DNA of 64,000 nucleotides, taken from Solanum dulcamara (taxonomy: Eukaryota > Streptophyta > Magnoliopsida > Solanales > Solanaceae). Of the stretch, positions 23,112 to 34,070 are shown in pieces. The position numbers and the translations under genes were made by a program. How positions within the stretch are numbered: the first letter of the stretch is position 1; each line of letters opens with the position of its first letter. Where the stretch lies: contig NC_077242.1 in the NCBI RefSeq assembly GCF_947179165.1, forward strand, positions 46,641,097 to 46,705,096, given 5' to 3'. Below the pieces are notes generated by a model. It searched no databases and had not been told where the DNA came from. It saw only the letters and a program-made list of their open reading frames with translations.

Positions 23112-23230
23112 GGGTGGGCCCCACCAAGGACATATGGCAGCATGTGATTGGTTGCATGAGGTGACGTGGCTTTCTAAGGGCATGACACAGGTCACCCTTA
23201 GGGGTTGACATATTTCACACTCTAAAAAGG

Positions 23231-23240
23231 TATATAAATA
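23231..23240 (+). promoter_or_regulatory. TATA box of the E4 LTR
   Basis: TATATAAATA, about 550 bp into the LTR, downstream of G-box-like and palindromic motifs, the usual U3 arrangement. Confidence 0.6.
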
Positions 23241-25991
23241 TGTGTTGATGACTAATTCCTCATTTCATCAACTTAAACTTAGCCAATTTGAGAGAAAACC
23301 CTAAGGAACTTGAAGGAGAGCTACGACCGAGGCCAAGAAAGGTAAGTCTCTAATTTTCCTCTGTGGATTAATTATCTAAGGTATTACTCAATCACATGGA
23401 GATGTATATATGTATCTTACGATGTCTACGAAATCATTTCTTCAATTTTATGCCTAGAAAAGTGAGAAAGGAAAAGAAAAAATGCTAGGAGCACAAGAAG
23501 AGGGAGCTATGGGTTTGCTTCAAGAAAAAGGTAAGGCCCGATTTCATTCCGTGAATTAATTATTTAAGGTGTACCACGACTATATAATGGTGTTTGATAA
23601 TATAAAATTCCATTTTGGGGCAGCAAGGAAGTGATACAAATAGTCCGCTCAATTTCAACACGTTTAGAGAAGTTCTGAGTCACAATTTGACAGTTTTGGC
23701 CAATTTTGGGTAAGATAAGGTTTCTCCTTTCAATGTGGACTTTATGGTGTTGTTATGGAGTGTGTTACACACCCTATAGGTGGCTGGAAATGTGAAAATG
23801 TCATAGAAATGCTTGACATTGATGACAATCTAAATTAGAGTCGTTATAGTTGAATTGTCGTCGAAGTAAAGTGTTGTGCTTCTGGTGTGCTTCTGCAGGC
23901 GTGTGGCGGTGTGTTTCAGGGCTGGAATATGGTCTAAATAAGGCATGGGTGCATTTGGTTGCAGCCACACGACCCTTCGTATTGTATAATTAAAGGTTTT
24001 ACAAAATAGGGACTAGAAACCCTAATTTGGTATCATAATTTTCAGCAAGTTGGTTGGAGTTGGTATTGTGTAATATTGCCATGTTGTGTGTATATGAGAT
24101 GCAGGTTATTGTTTTTGGTTGGCTGTAGTACTTAGGGATGTAATTGGAAATTTGGATAGGGCATGTTATAGGGGAGGTGCTGCCCAATTTCTGGTAACGC
24201 TTTAACTAATTAAAGAATTAGTCGAGGAGGCAAACAAGGAAATAGGTTCCATAAATACTAAGGTGCAACTTAAGATGATGGAAACTCAAGAGTGGTTGAT
24301 ATTCGTATTAATTCCATGCTGAATAGGTTCAAAGGACGATGAGGCAAACGTGACAAAGAGTAACCCGTACGAGGTATGTGAAGCTTTCTCTTGACATGTT
24401 TTTGGCATAAGTATGTAAAGCTATCTTTCTCTCCTTTTGACATGTATTAAACTTAAGTGAATTGTATGTGAAATAAGGGAATAATTCCATTCCCAGAACT
24501 CCAAGTACACCTCATAATCCCTATCCACTGCTTGGTATTAGAACTCCTACAAGAATTGAGTATTGCCTATTAGGGCTTCTACGTGTTAAAAAATAGTGCG
24601 TGGAAAGCTATCTCTCCTTTCTCTTGATATGTACTTGGTATAAAAATGAGATTATGATGCCATAGTTGTTCATCGAGCCCCAAGATGGGCTAGGTATAAA
24701 ATATATACATGATGACCACAGAAAGAAAAGTACATACTATACAAAGCCTATTCTCTTTCTTTTTTTTGGCATGTCATAGTTGTAAGTTAAATATGATATG
24801 AGCTCTAGGGTAATTCCATTCTTAAGCATCTCTTATTTACTTCTGAGTATTGAACTCCTGTAGTAGTTGAATTATTTCCCCTGGAAACTTCTATATGTTA
24901 AAGAGGATACTCAAGATGACTACACTACTACTCGGATCCTTAAGCAAAAGCTTAACTTCTTATTCTGTCGAGTCTCTGATAATAATTTAAATTGCATATA
25001 TTACTCACTACTCTACTCGTGAATACTGTAACCCTTATATCACTGAGTCCCAAGCCAGGGTACATTCTCATGCACAATTTACTGTATTATCCACTGAGTC
25101 CCTCACTAAAGGTACGGGTACACTATACGAGGACATGATAATGCAATAACATGAAAAACTCACTGAGTCCCTTACTAGAGGGACAGGGTATGTATGTATA
25201 AATATAATGATGTGTTGCAATAAGGTATTGATGGCACCAAGCATATTATGGTCCTATAGAGGTGATTCATCGGATCCCCGAAAGGGCCGGTTATATTGTA
25301 TGATTTGAGCATGCATGGTTTTATGATTCATTGAGTACAGGTACGTGTTTCTGATTTGATATTTTATCCCCTGCTTCTCTATTTTGGATATTCCTCCAGT
25401 CGTATTATGTTATGTTTTACAAACTCAATACATATGTCGTACTGACCCCAATTTTTCAGAGGGCTGCATTTCATGCCCGCAGGTACAGATACAGGTTTTG
25501 GGAGTCCATCAGCTTAGGATTCCATTTGGCTCAACTGGAAGAGGCTCCATTGTATTGAAACTTGGTTTTTGGCACTGGCCACTAATGTATATTATTGTTT
25601 TGCATATCTAGGGGTACGATAGGGGCCCTATCCCTCCATATGTTATCATTAATATTTTTAGAGGTCTGTAGACATATATATGGGGGTCATGCATGTTAGT
25701 TTGTTTCAGCTTGGTCTATATGATGTATTGTATGTGTTATTATGCTATGGCAGCCTAATCGGCTTGCGTTCCCTTTCATGTTATGATACAAATGAAAGAG
25801 ACTACAGGTATATGAAATTCTATGACCCATGGGGGTTCTCATGTACGTATTATATTGGTTGTAGTCTGGGTTGACTACACTTAATTTATATGCATTATGT
25901 GTCTATAACTCGACTTGACCACAACTTATAGATATATGTACGGGGGTCCAGGTCTAACCCCAGTCGCGGCCTACAGAGTTGGGTCATAACA

Positions 25992-26540
25992 GGGTGGTTC
26001 TAATGCAGGTCAAAGTTCGATGGGATCAAGTTCTCTCCTTCTCTACCATGGATGGGTTGTCACAGGGCGCTCAACTTCAGGGTGTTATGATTGTGGTTCA
26101 CGTAATCATTGGTCTAGAGAGTTCCCTAGTCGATCTAGACCATTATCAATAGTACCACCTCTACTTAGAGGTGGAGATAAGGGCCAAGGCCATGGAGGTA
26201 GAGATCGGAGTCAGGGCTGAGGAGGTGGATCAGTTACAGGGTCATGATGGTAGCCAGCAGGTTATTTGGGGAGGTCCCCATGGAGGCAGGTCAAGTGGTA
26301 GGTTAGATGGTCATGGAGTAGGGCAATGGGGCCATTTCTATGTTTCTCCAGTGAGGGTAGAGGCTAAGGCATTAGATGATGTCATCACATGTACTATCAT
26401 CATATGTCATCAGACTACTTCAGTGTTATTCGATCCAGGTTTCACATATTCTTATGTGTTTATATATTTTGCTCCTTGTATGGGTATTATTTATGAGTTA
26501 CTTTTGCCACCTAAGCACACTCAAGTGTATGTGGTCTCAG
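25992..26540 (+). pseudogene. E3 gag end and protease start
   Basis: Continues E3 after E4. The zinc knuckle at 26083-26124 reads CYDCGSRNHWSREF, so the last Cys of CCHC is Phe. A glycine-rich linker follows. The protease start is FDPGFTYSYV with the Asp codon at 26432-26434, again D-P-G. The open frame 26171-26608 covers protease and runs into the foreign insert from about 26541. Confidence 0.75.
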
Positions 26541-27887
26541 AAGTAATATTGTGGCTTTTTTCAGAATTGGATTGTCGAACCCAAAAGACTTTAATTAGGC
26601 TTGAGTAAGATTTACAATTAACTAAATTATTTGTGTGTGTTGCAAAGAGTTGATTTCAGTTATATAGTCTACTCAATTAATTAAGAAATACTAGTAAGAA
26701 ATGAATCAGAAATTTCAGTAAGTTTTAATCAAATGAATAGAATTTCAGGGTTGTAGCACTTGCAGATTTCAGGTGTAATATACTTTACTTTGGTATCTAA
26801 TGGGTCTTTCATTTACTAATTTACAGGGTTGATTTTATATTTATGGTCTCTCAACCTCTAATTGCCTACCTATGTTGACAGCCTAACTACATCGTTGAAC
26901 GGGGATAGGCAAGAACCAAAACATATGCTTTAATCCTATCATCCTGTCTAATAACTAAGCTTGGTGTATAGGTATGTGTAATAGACATCCTATACATGAA
27001 TTATCCTAGGAAATTCTAGAACAAACATGCTCTTATATTCTAGTGTTCTATCTCCTTTCTGTCTCTCAAGTTCTGAGTTGACAACAAATTTATTTTAATG
27101 TTGAGCAACATTAAAATAGTATAAATGAGAATATAAGAGCAATTATATGAAAGACACCATTTTTAACCAACATAAATTATATTAAAACCTTCATCTTGTG
27201 GCTACAACCCTAGAACAAGGATTTTAGCAACTCATAATGTTTAACAAAATCCAAGACATAATTAATGGCATGAAAGATTCACTTATGAATGAAAACGAAG
27301 AAGAAATAAAACCCTAGAAAAGTTCTCCTTTTGTCTTCCTTCGTCAAAACATGAAATAAAAACTATTTAAAATAAAATATAAGTAAGCTATTTATATCCT
27401 CGAAAAACACGAAGTTTCAATCCATGTACTAAATTCTGTGATGCGGAGATATTTTTGCCTAGTGTAATTTTGCACTTTCTTCACTCGGCGAAATTCTTTC
27501 TATCTTCAACCAGGTCCATGATGTATACCTGGCGCATACTTCACTATTAAGCCAGATAAATTTCAAGTGTTGGAATTAAATTCTTGAAGAAAAATGCGCG
27601 ATGTGGATACACTCTAGTATAGTGTATTTCCTTCACATTTGTTTCAAACTTCACTTTCAAAATCCACTTTCAATCCAAACATCTTTTTTGGGTCCATTCT
27701 TCCTCATTAAGACCTGAAAGTGTCTAATCATGTTAGTTAGCTATAATCACATACAAGTATTCTAAAAATGTTATAAACTTATAGTAATTCACTCTTAAAC
27801 TCTACTATAAACATGGATTATTTTGGCTGTTGAGTGAATAAAGGCACCCAAGATCTTTCACTTGAGGTATCTTTGCATGTTTTGACT
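26541..27887 (+). mobile_element. Unclassified 1.35 kb insertion in the E3 protease
   Basis: AT-rich, non-coding DNA that splits the protease between VVS (to 26540) and AVGDSLEVDQV (from 27888). No LTR, primer site or clear target duplication was found. On the minus strand there is a TATA-like GATATAAATAGC at 27387-27399, followed by a CTAGGGTTTT leader, so it may be a non-autonomous element or captured promoter. It includes a nested foldback at 27028-27141. Confidence 0.55.
27028..27141 (+). repeat. Nested foldback within the insertion
   Basis: Outer perfect 14-bp inverted repeat: TGCTCTTATATTCT (27028-27041) and AGAATATAAGAGCA (27128-27141). Inside it lies a second perfect hairpin with 12-bp arms TATTTTAATGTT and AACATTAAAATA around GAGC (27091-27118). 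Confidence 0.8.
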
Positions 27888-29485
27888 GCAGTAGGGGATT
27901 CTTTAGAAGTGGATCAGGTTTTAGATCCTATGTGGTGACTATTAAGGGGCATGAGACCCGGGCGGATCTTATTTTTCTTGATATGCTGAACTTTGATGTT
28001 ATTCTGGACTTGGATTGGCTATCCCGTCACCATGCGGTTTTGGATATTTATGTTAAGACCATTACCTTAGCCATGTCTGACATTCCCCTGGTCTTGTGGC
28101 AGGGTGCTTATAGCCGCTCGCCCACATGGATTATATCCTTTATGCGGGCTCGGCGGCTAAATGCTTTTGGGTCTTTAGCTTACTTAGCATATATCCATAA
28201 TGTGTCCAACGAGGCCCCTTCAGTTGATTCAATTCCTATGTTCTAGGAGTTTATTAATGTCTTTCTTACCGACCTACCTGGCCTACCCCTAGAGAGAGAT
28301 ATTGACTTTACTATAGATTTGGAGTCGGGAACTAAGCCCATTTCTATTCCACCTTATTATATGGCCCCCGCAGAGCTCAAGAGCTCAGTGTATAACTTGA
28401 GGATCTCCTATGTAAGGTCTTTATTCATTCGAGTGTATCTCCGTGGGGTGCACCCATCCTGTTTGTTAAGAAGAAGGACGGGACTATGTAGATGTGTGTT
28501 GATTACAGACAGTTGAACAAGGTGACGGTGAAGAACCGTTACCCCATGCCTTGTATCTATGATCTATTTGACCAGCTTCAAGGTGCCGTCATGCTTTCTA
28601 AGATTTATCTGAGGTCCAACTACCACCAATTGAGGATTAGAGCTACCGACATTCCTAAGACTTCTTTTTAGACATGTTATGGCCACTACGAGTTCCTATT
28701 GGGCTTACTAATGCCCCCGCAACTTTTATGGATCTTATGACTCGAGTATTCAATCATTATCTTCACTCTTTCATGATAGTAATTTTTGATGATATATTTG
28801 TGGAGTAGAGAGGAGCACACACAATATTTGAGGATTCTGCTCCAGACTTTGAGTGATCAACAACTTTATGCCAAGTTCTAAAAGTGTGAGTTTTGGTTGG
28901 AGTCTTTTGCATTTCTGGGACACGGGGTGTTCAAGAAGGGTATCATGGTAGATCCGATGAAGATTGAGGCTATTCATAGTTGGGCTCAGCCCAAATCTAT
29001 TACATAGATTCGGAGCTTCGTCAGATTGGCCAGTTATTACATGCTCTTTATTGAGGGTTTCTCTACTATTGCAGCCCTATTGACTCATTTGACCCGTAAA
29101 GATGTCCCTTTTGTATGGTTTGAGGAGAGTGAGTCAAGCTTTCATAGGCTCAAGGAGTTTCTTACCACCCCTCCTGTTCTGACTCTTCCAGTTGAGGGCG
29201 AGAGCTTTTCAGTATATTGTGATGCATTTGGTATAGGTCTTAGGTGTGTTCTGATGCAGCAGGGACTAGTTATTGCTTATGCTTTTAGGAAGTTCAGAGA
29301 ACACTAGCGCAACTACCCCACTCATGAATTAGAGTTTGGAGCAGAAACTTTTGCACTTAAGATATGAAGGTACTACTTATATGTTTTCCATTGTGATATA
29401 TATACAGATCACCGTATCCTACAATACATTATGAGTTAGAGGGACCTTAATTCTAGACATCGGTATTAGATTGAGCTTTTAGCAG
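27888..29485 (+). pseudogene. E3 pol remnant: PR end, RT, RNase H start
   Basis: The protease end is open at 27932-28246 (LNFDVILDLDWLSRHHAV). RT begins at about 28320 (KPISIPPYYMAPAELK) and is frame-shifted; the usual FIDD site reads IFDD at 28782-28793, with stops after it. The later RT-RNase H link is open at 29026-29307 (FSVYCDAFGIGLRCVLMQ). Text stops at a degraded [12 protein letters not shown] motif near 29470, where E5 starts. Integrase is absent. Confidence 0.8.
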
Positions 29486-30424
29486 TGTTATAACCTTAAC
29501 TAGTGCCAAGCACAACATGACGATCAGGATGCGAGGGACCCCAATCATAAGCCATCTTAGCATACATTTTATACATAAGGTAAGCAACAAGATAAAGATA
29601 AGTGGAGGTAATCATCTCAAAGGGGATAGGACTAAAGAATAAAATCAACAAATCAACGTCTGCATGGACTACATCATATTATCGTCTAAATATGCTTCTA
29701 GTCTAACCCTTGACGGGGGATTAGGATAAGCTCCTAGCTACCCTAAAAATAAAAGAAAGTCAAAAAATTAGTAATGTGAATCAAAATCATGTACTCGATA
29801 AAATGAGGATTCACCAACTTCTTGAGAAATCTAGGGTAATCACTAGCCATAAATAGGATGATCGCGAGTGTCGTCCATCCCTATATTATGAGACAACATA
29901 GACAAAATATGTGTTAGTATGTTTGAATGTACTAAGTATGTAAAGTATGCATGAGCAATTAAAGGAACGTGATTAATATGCCATAAGATGCATGGCTAAT
30001 CATAATCATTATGAGTAATGCTTAAAAGCAATTTAAAACATAAGAAACTCTTGGTCAATGCATATCATAGAAACTTTATCATAAACTCATAACTTGACAT
30101 CTCATAACTTAAATCCAACTTGTGTGGGATAGGACCTTTAACTGACAACTAAGACCATGCAAGCTATTACATGGAATCCTATGACTCCTACATTGAGACA
30201 GGTCTATGACTCCTGCATCGAAATAGGGAAGGCTACCTTGCTAGGGCATACTCCAAAAGTAACTATTCAACTGGGCTATGTGGATCCACTAGCTAGGCTA
30301 TGAGGGCAACCTACGTGGGCAATATAGTTTGAGACTTTAGGTTGCAACTAGGATTTCTCATGTCATCCTATGACCTTAGTTGTGCTCTATTTTCAGGCTC
30401 GAGTGTATCACCCCCGATAGCTGA
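29486..30424 (-). repeat. E5, family A LTR fragment on the minus strand
   Basis: Read on the minus strand this is the last 0.94 kb of a family A LTR, with its terminus at 29486 (plus-strand TGTTATAACC, the decayed complement of GTGACA). It shares with E1 and E2 the TAGCTAGGAGC, GGTCCTATCCCACAC and AAGGTAGCCT blocks. The start of this LTR is cut off where E6 begins. No primer site is attached. Confidence 0.75.
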
Positions 30425-33400
30425 TGTTACACCCCACACTATTGAACCTTGAAACATGTCCCTAATCTTCTTGAAAGTAGCCATAAGACCCCTACTATCC
30501 ACACATATTAAACAACTCGAAGGAAAGAAGAATGTGATACCCCATGAGAGGGAAGGTTGGAAATAGAATCGTAGGAATCCGGAATGAGTTGGAGGCCAAG
30601 AAATGAGTCGTAGGACTCGAATTACCTACGTAAGCTACTAGTTTAGAAGTCTTACCTACCTAATCTACTTGAGGACATACCAAGCTTACGTAGCATTGAT
30701 TACACGGATTCTTAAAATAAGACGAGATTACGAATCTACGAAGAAGAGGAGAAGATGACACGTGGCATCCTAGGAAGGCGACACATGGTAGAACCTCAAG
30801 CAAGAAGGTGACCCACCTACTTGGGGTCAAGTAGGTGACCCACCTACTTGGGGGTGGGCCCCACCAAGGACACGTGGCAGCCCCTAACTAGTTGCATGGT
30901 TACGTTGGCCCAATAAGGTTTGGACACGTGTCCCTCTATGGGTATGATACGTGTCACCTCCCAAAAAAACACATAAAGGTATGTTAATGACTCTTAAGTC
31001 ATTCATTTTCAGCAAAAAGGAAACCAAAGAGAAGAGAGAACAAACGTGAAGCAAGAAAAGGATTAGCTACGGCTTTAGCCAAATTTAAGGTGAGGTCTTC
31101 AATTTTCCTCCATGAATTAATTATCTACAATGTTTTTCAACCATGTGGGGGTGTATACATGTGTCTTAGGATGCCTACGGAACCATGGTTGCAGTTTACA
31201 CTTGGAAAGAAATAAGAGAAAGTTGAAGGAGAAAATGTTAAGAACTAATTAACAAACCCATTTTTGGAAGGGACTATTGTTAGTAATATTGGTATAACTT
31301 CTTGTGTACAGATTCGTTTCGAATGATTTAATATGTTTTGGAAAGGTATTTCATAGGTATATAACTTTAATTTAGACTTTCAAATATAGTTTTGCATTTA
31401 GCTTCTCGAAAAAGGGTGATGATGTTTAGAGGAGGTACTGCCCAGATTTTGGGTTTGGAAATCTTACACGGATTGTTGTTGGTGTTTTGGGCATATCTTT
31501 TTGTAAAAAATTAATGTAGGGGTTATTATAAATTTCATGAGACCCTAATACACATTTCTATAACTTTCATGAAGGACGTCAATCCTATTTCCCTCCATTA
31601 CCCCTTCGAAACAAAGCGACAAGGTAAAACAGTAAGTTGTCCAAAATTCATATTTTGATAGTTTTGAGTGAGTTGTTGCTGCAGGGGTGTAATGTATTAT
31701 TGCAGGGACTAAATGCATTCTAAAAGGGATGTGGATGTTTCTGGTTGCAGCCACACGACCCCTCGTTGCGTATAATGAAAGGCGTTATAAAATAAAGGCT
31801 AGACGCCCTATTGTGATATCGTATTTTTGAATAAGTCGTTTGGAGTTTATGTTGTATATTGTTGGTGTGGATTACTTAAACATATGCTGTAGGTTGTTGT
31901 TGTTGGTTGGCTGTAGGTCTTAAGGATCTAATTGGAAATTTTGATAGGGCACATTATAGGGGAGGTGCTGCCCAATTTTCATTAACGCCTTAGCAAACTA
32001 AAGAACTAGTCGAGGAAACGACTAAGGAAATAGATTCCATTAATACTAAGGTGTAACCTAAGATACTGGAAAGCTAAGAGTAGTTGATATTCATATTAAT
32101 TTCATGTTGAATAGGTTCAAAGGACGGCGAGGCAAACAGGATAAGGAATAATTCAGATAAGGTATGTGAAGCTTCTCTTGGTATATTTTTGGTATAGGTA
32201 TGTAAAACCTATCTTTTCTCTTTTGGCATATCTTAGATGTAAGCAGGATATGATATAAGATTTGGGGGTAATTCCATTCTCAGGTTCTGAATATGATTTT
32301 AGGACCCTCACTCACTTTTGAATGTTAAACTTTAAAGTAGTAAGCTGCTATCTTCGAGTCTTCTATATGACTGTATAACAATTGATTCTACTAAACTCTT
32401 GTTTGTAAAAAAAGAAAGGCTCTGAAATAATCAATGCTCGGACTGCTATAAGATATTTCACATTGGCATACATCTAAAATTTCTAAAAACTCCTTTTTAC
32501 ATAGTCCTTAGTGACAGTTAAGGAGTATACGTCAGATACCTTCTGCCCTAATCCTAAAGTGATGGTTCACTTGATGACTTCATTGAGTCTCAGATAATGA
32601 TTTAAACAGTGTTTTGTTTTTCACTACTCTACTCGTGTATACTGTAATACTTCTTTCACCGAGTTCCAGGCCGGGTCCTTTATCGTGCACAACTCACTAC
32701 ATTGTCCACCGAGCCCTTCACTAGAGGGTTGGGTACGTATGTATATATATATGATGATGATGTGTTGTAATAAGGTGACGATAGCGCGGTGCCTGATACT
32801 GATACTACAGATATGATTCACCGGATCCCTAAAAGGGCCGGCTATATAGTATAATTTGAGCATGCATGCTTTTATGACTCATAGAGTACAGGTATAGGTT
32901 TTCAATTTTGATAGTTTATCCCCTGTTTCTCTACTTCAGATATGCTTCTAGTTGTATTATGTTATGTTTTACATACAGTACATATGTCGTACTGATCCCC
33001 TTTCTTTGGGGGGCTGCGTTTATGCCCATAGGTACAGATACAGGTTTTGGGAGTCCGTCAGCTTAGGATTACATGCAGCTCAACTGGAAGAGGCTCCATT
33101 GTATTGGAGCCTAGTTTTGGCACTAGCCACTGATGTATATCCTTGTTTTATTTATTCAGGGGTGCGGCGGAGGCCCTGTCCCGCCATATGTTGTCATTAT
33201 TATTTTTAGAGGTCTGCAGACATGTATACTGTGGGTTGTGTATGTCAGTTTGATTTAGCTGGGTCTACCTGATATCTGATATACGTGATTATGTTATGGC
33301 AGCCTTGTCGGCTTGCATGCCCTGTCATGTTGTGATACAAACGAAAAAGGCTATAGGTTTATGAAAATATTATCGCCTAGTGGGGCTCTATTGCATGATA

Positions 33401-33499
33401 TTATCTTATTTACGATTCAATGTGACCACAACTAATAGATATGTGTACGGGGGGTCCATATTGGACCCCAGTCGCGGCTTACGGGGTTGGGTCATGATA
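30425..33499 (+). repeat. E6 5' LTR
   Basis: Starts TGTTACACCCCACAC and ends GGGTCATGATA (3075 bp). Contains CACGTG motifs near 30761, 30872 and 30925, the palindrome with arms CAAGTAGGTG and CACCTACTTG (30828-30850), and the C-rich/G-rich hairpin at 32997-33013 near the 3' end. ORFs such as 32952-33209 reflect these conserved non-coding blocks. Confidence 0.88.
30828..30850 (+). promoter_or_regulatory. Palindrome in the E6 5' LTR
   Basis: Ten-base arms CAAGTAGGTG and CACCTACTTG around ACC, identical in the E6 3' LTR (38192-38214) and within the longer E4 palindrome. Confidence 0.6.
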
Positions 33500-33503
33500 G
33501 AAG

Positions 33504-33515
33504 TGGTATCAAAGC
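33504..33515 (+). promoter_or_regulatory. Primer-binding site of E6
   Basis: TGGTATCAAAGC, the tRNA-iMet complement with one G-to-A change, 4 bases after the LTR. Confidence 0.85.
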
Positions 33516-33888
33516 AGTTCGTCCTTAGATTGTCTGCAGACTGTGTCTAGTAGAGTCTTGGTTATCGATGTGTTATGCGCCACATCTATAAATAGGAAGC
33601 TACAGGATATTTAAGATGTTACGTTTCTTATACATCTGAGATCGTGCTTTAGATCCGAGTCATAGGAAAATTCTTTATACTAACCTTGAATCTTAACATA
33701 AGGACGACATCAACCAAAGGAAGTAATTGATGATATGGAAAATTACGAAGCATGTAGGTAAGTAAAGTAAAGCCACGGAAGATATTTGTTTGGTAAGGTA
33801 TTGAACTAATATTGAAATGTAAAGTTGAAATCTGAAAGGAAGGCAGGCAGAAAATGCCACAGATGCAGTTTGAAGTTGGACATACAAG

Positions 33889-33985
33889 GTAAGTCCAGTA
33901 TTTTTATATTATTATTAATATTGAAAGCCCCGTGTGGCTGCGGTGTAAGATGATATTGAAAGCCTTGTGCGGTTGTGATGGGCTA

Positions 33986-34032
<47 letters not shown>

Positions 34033-34070
34033 TGGCCCTGTGAGGCGTTTTTGGTATTTTCTGCGTGCAG
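33889..34070 (+). other. Intron-like segment in E6 leader
   Basis: Boundaries ACAAG|GTAAGTCC and TTCTGCGTGCAG|GTTA correspond to those of E4 (18945-19096). It is longer (182 bp) mainly because of the AT microsatellite at 33989-34028. Confidence 0.45.
33989..34028 (+). repeat. (AT)20 microsatellite
   Basis: Twenty uninterrupted AT units inside the intron-like segment; E4 has only a short AT-rich stretch at the same place. Confidence 0.95.

Larger units (their letters stand above)
18553..25991 (+). mobile_element. E4, family C large-LTR element, probably non-autonomous
   Basis: Contains only about 17 bp of 5' LTR end (TGGGTTGGGTCGTGATA, to 18569), a primer site, a 4.1 kb internal region and a complete 3.3 kb 3' LTR (22675-25991). 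It is collinear with E6 along most of its length. The internal region shows no gag, protease, RT or RNase H, only integrase and chromodomain remnants near its 3' end. It lies inside E3; a target duplication is not visible because sequence is lost at the left end. Confidence 0.75.
22675..25991 (+). repeat. E4 3' LTR (family C, 3.3 kb)
   Basis: Starts TGTTACACCCCACAA and ends GGGTCATAACA (canonical GTGACA altered). It contains the paired palindromes at 23063-23111, a TATA box at 23231-23240, a splice-donor-like AAAGGTAAGTC at 23339, and the terminal CRTGCCCGCAGGTACAG block near 25480. Small ORFs (25384-25611, 25680-25874) are not conserved as protein. Order and blocks follow the E6 LTR. Confidence 0.85.
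15205..29485 (+). mobile_element. E3, family B Ty3/gypsy element, interrupted by E4 and by a 1.3 kb insert
   Basis: Made of an LTR (15205-18396), primer site and leader (18397-18553), then, after E4, the end of gag, protease, RT and RNase H (25992-29485). The leader and LTR end match E1 (1-150). About 1.1 kb of gag, judged against E1, is missing between the two halves, so the insertion of E4 was accompanied or followed by a deletion. It is also possible that the two halves are from different family B copies. It ends inside RNase H where E5 begins. Confidence 0.7.
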
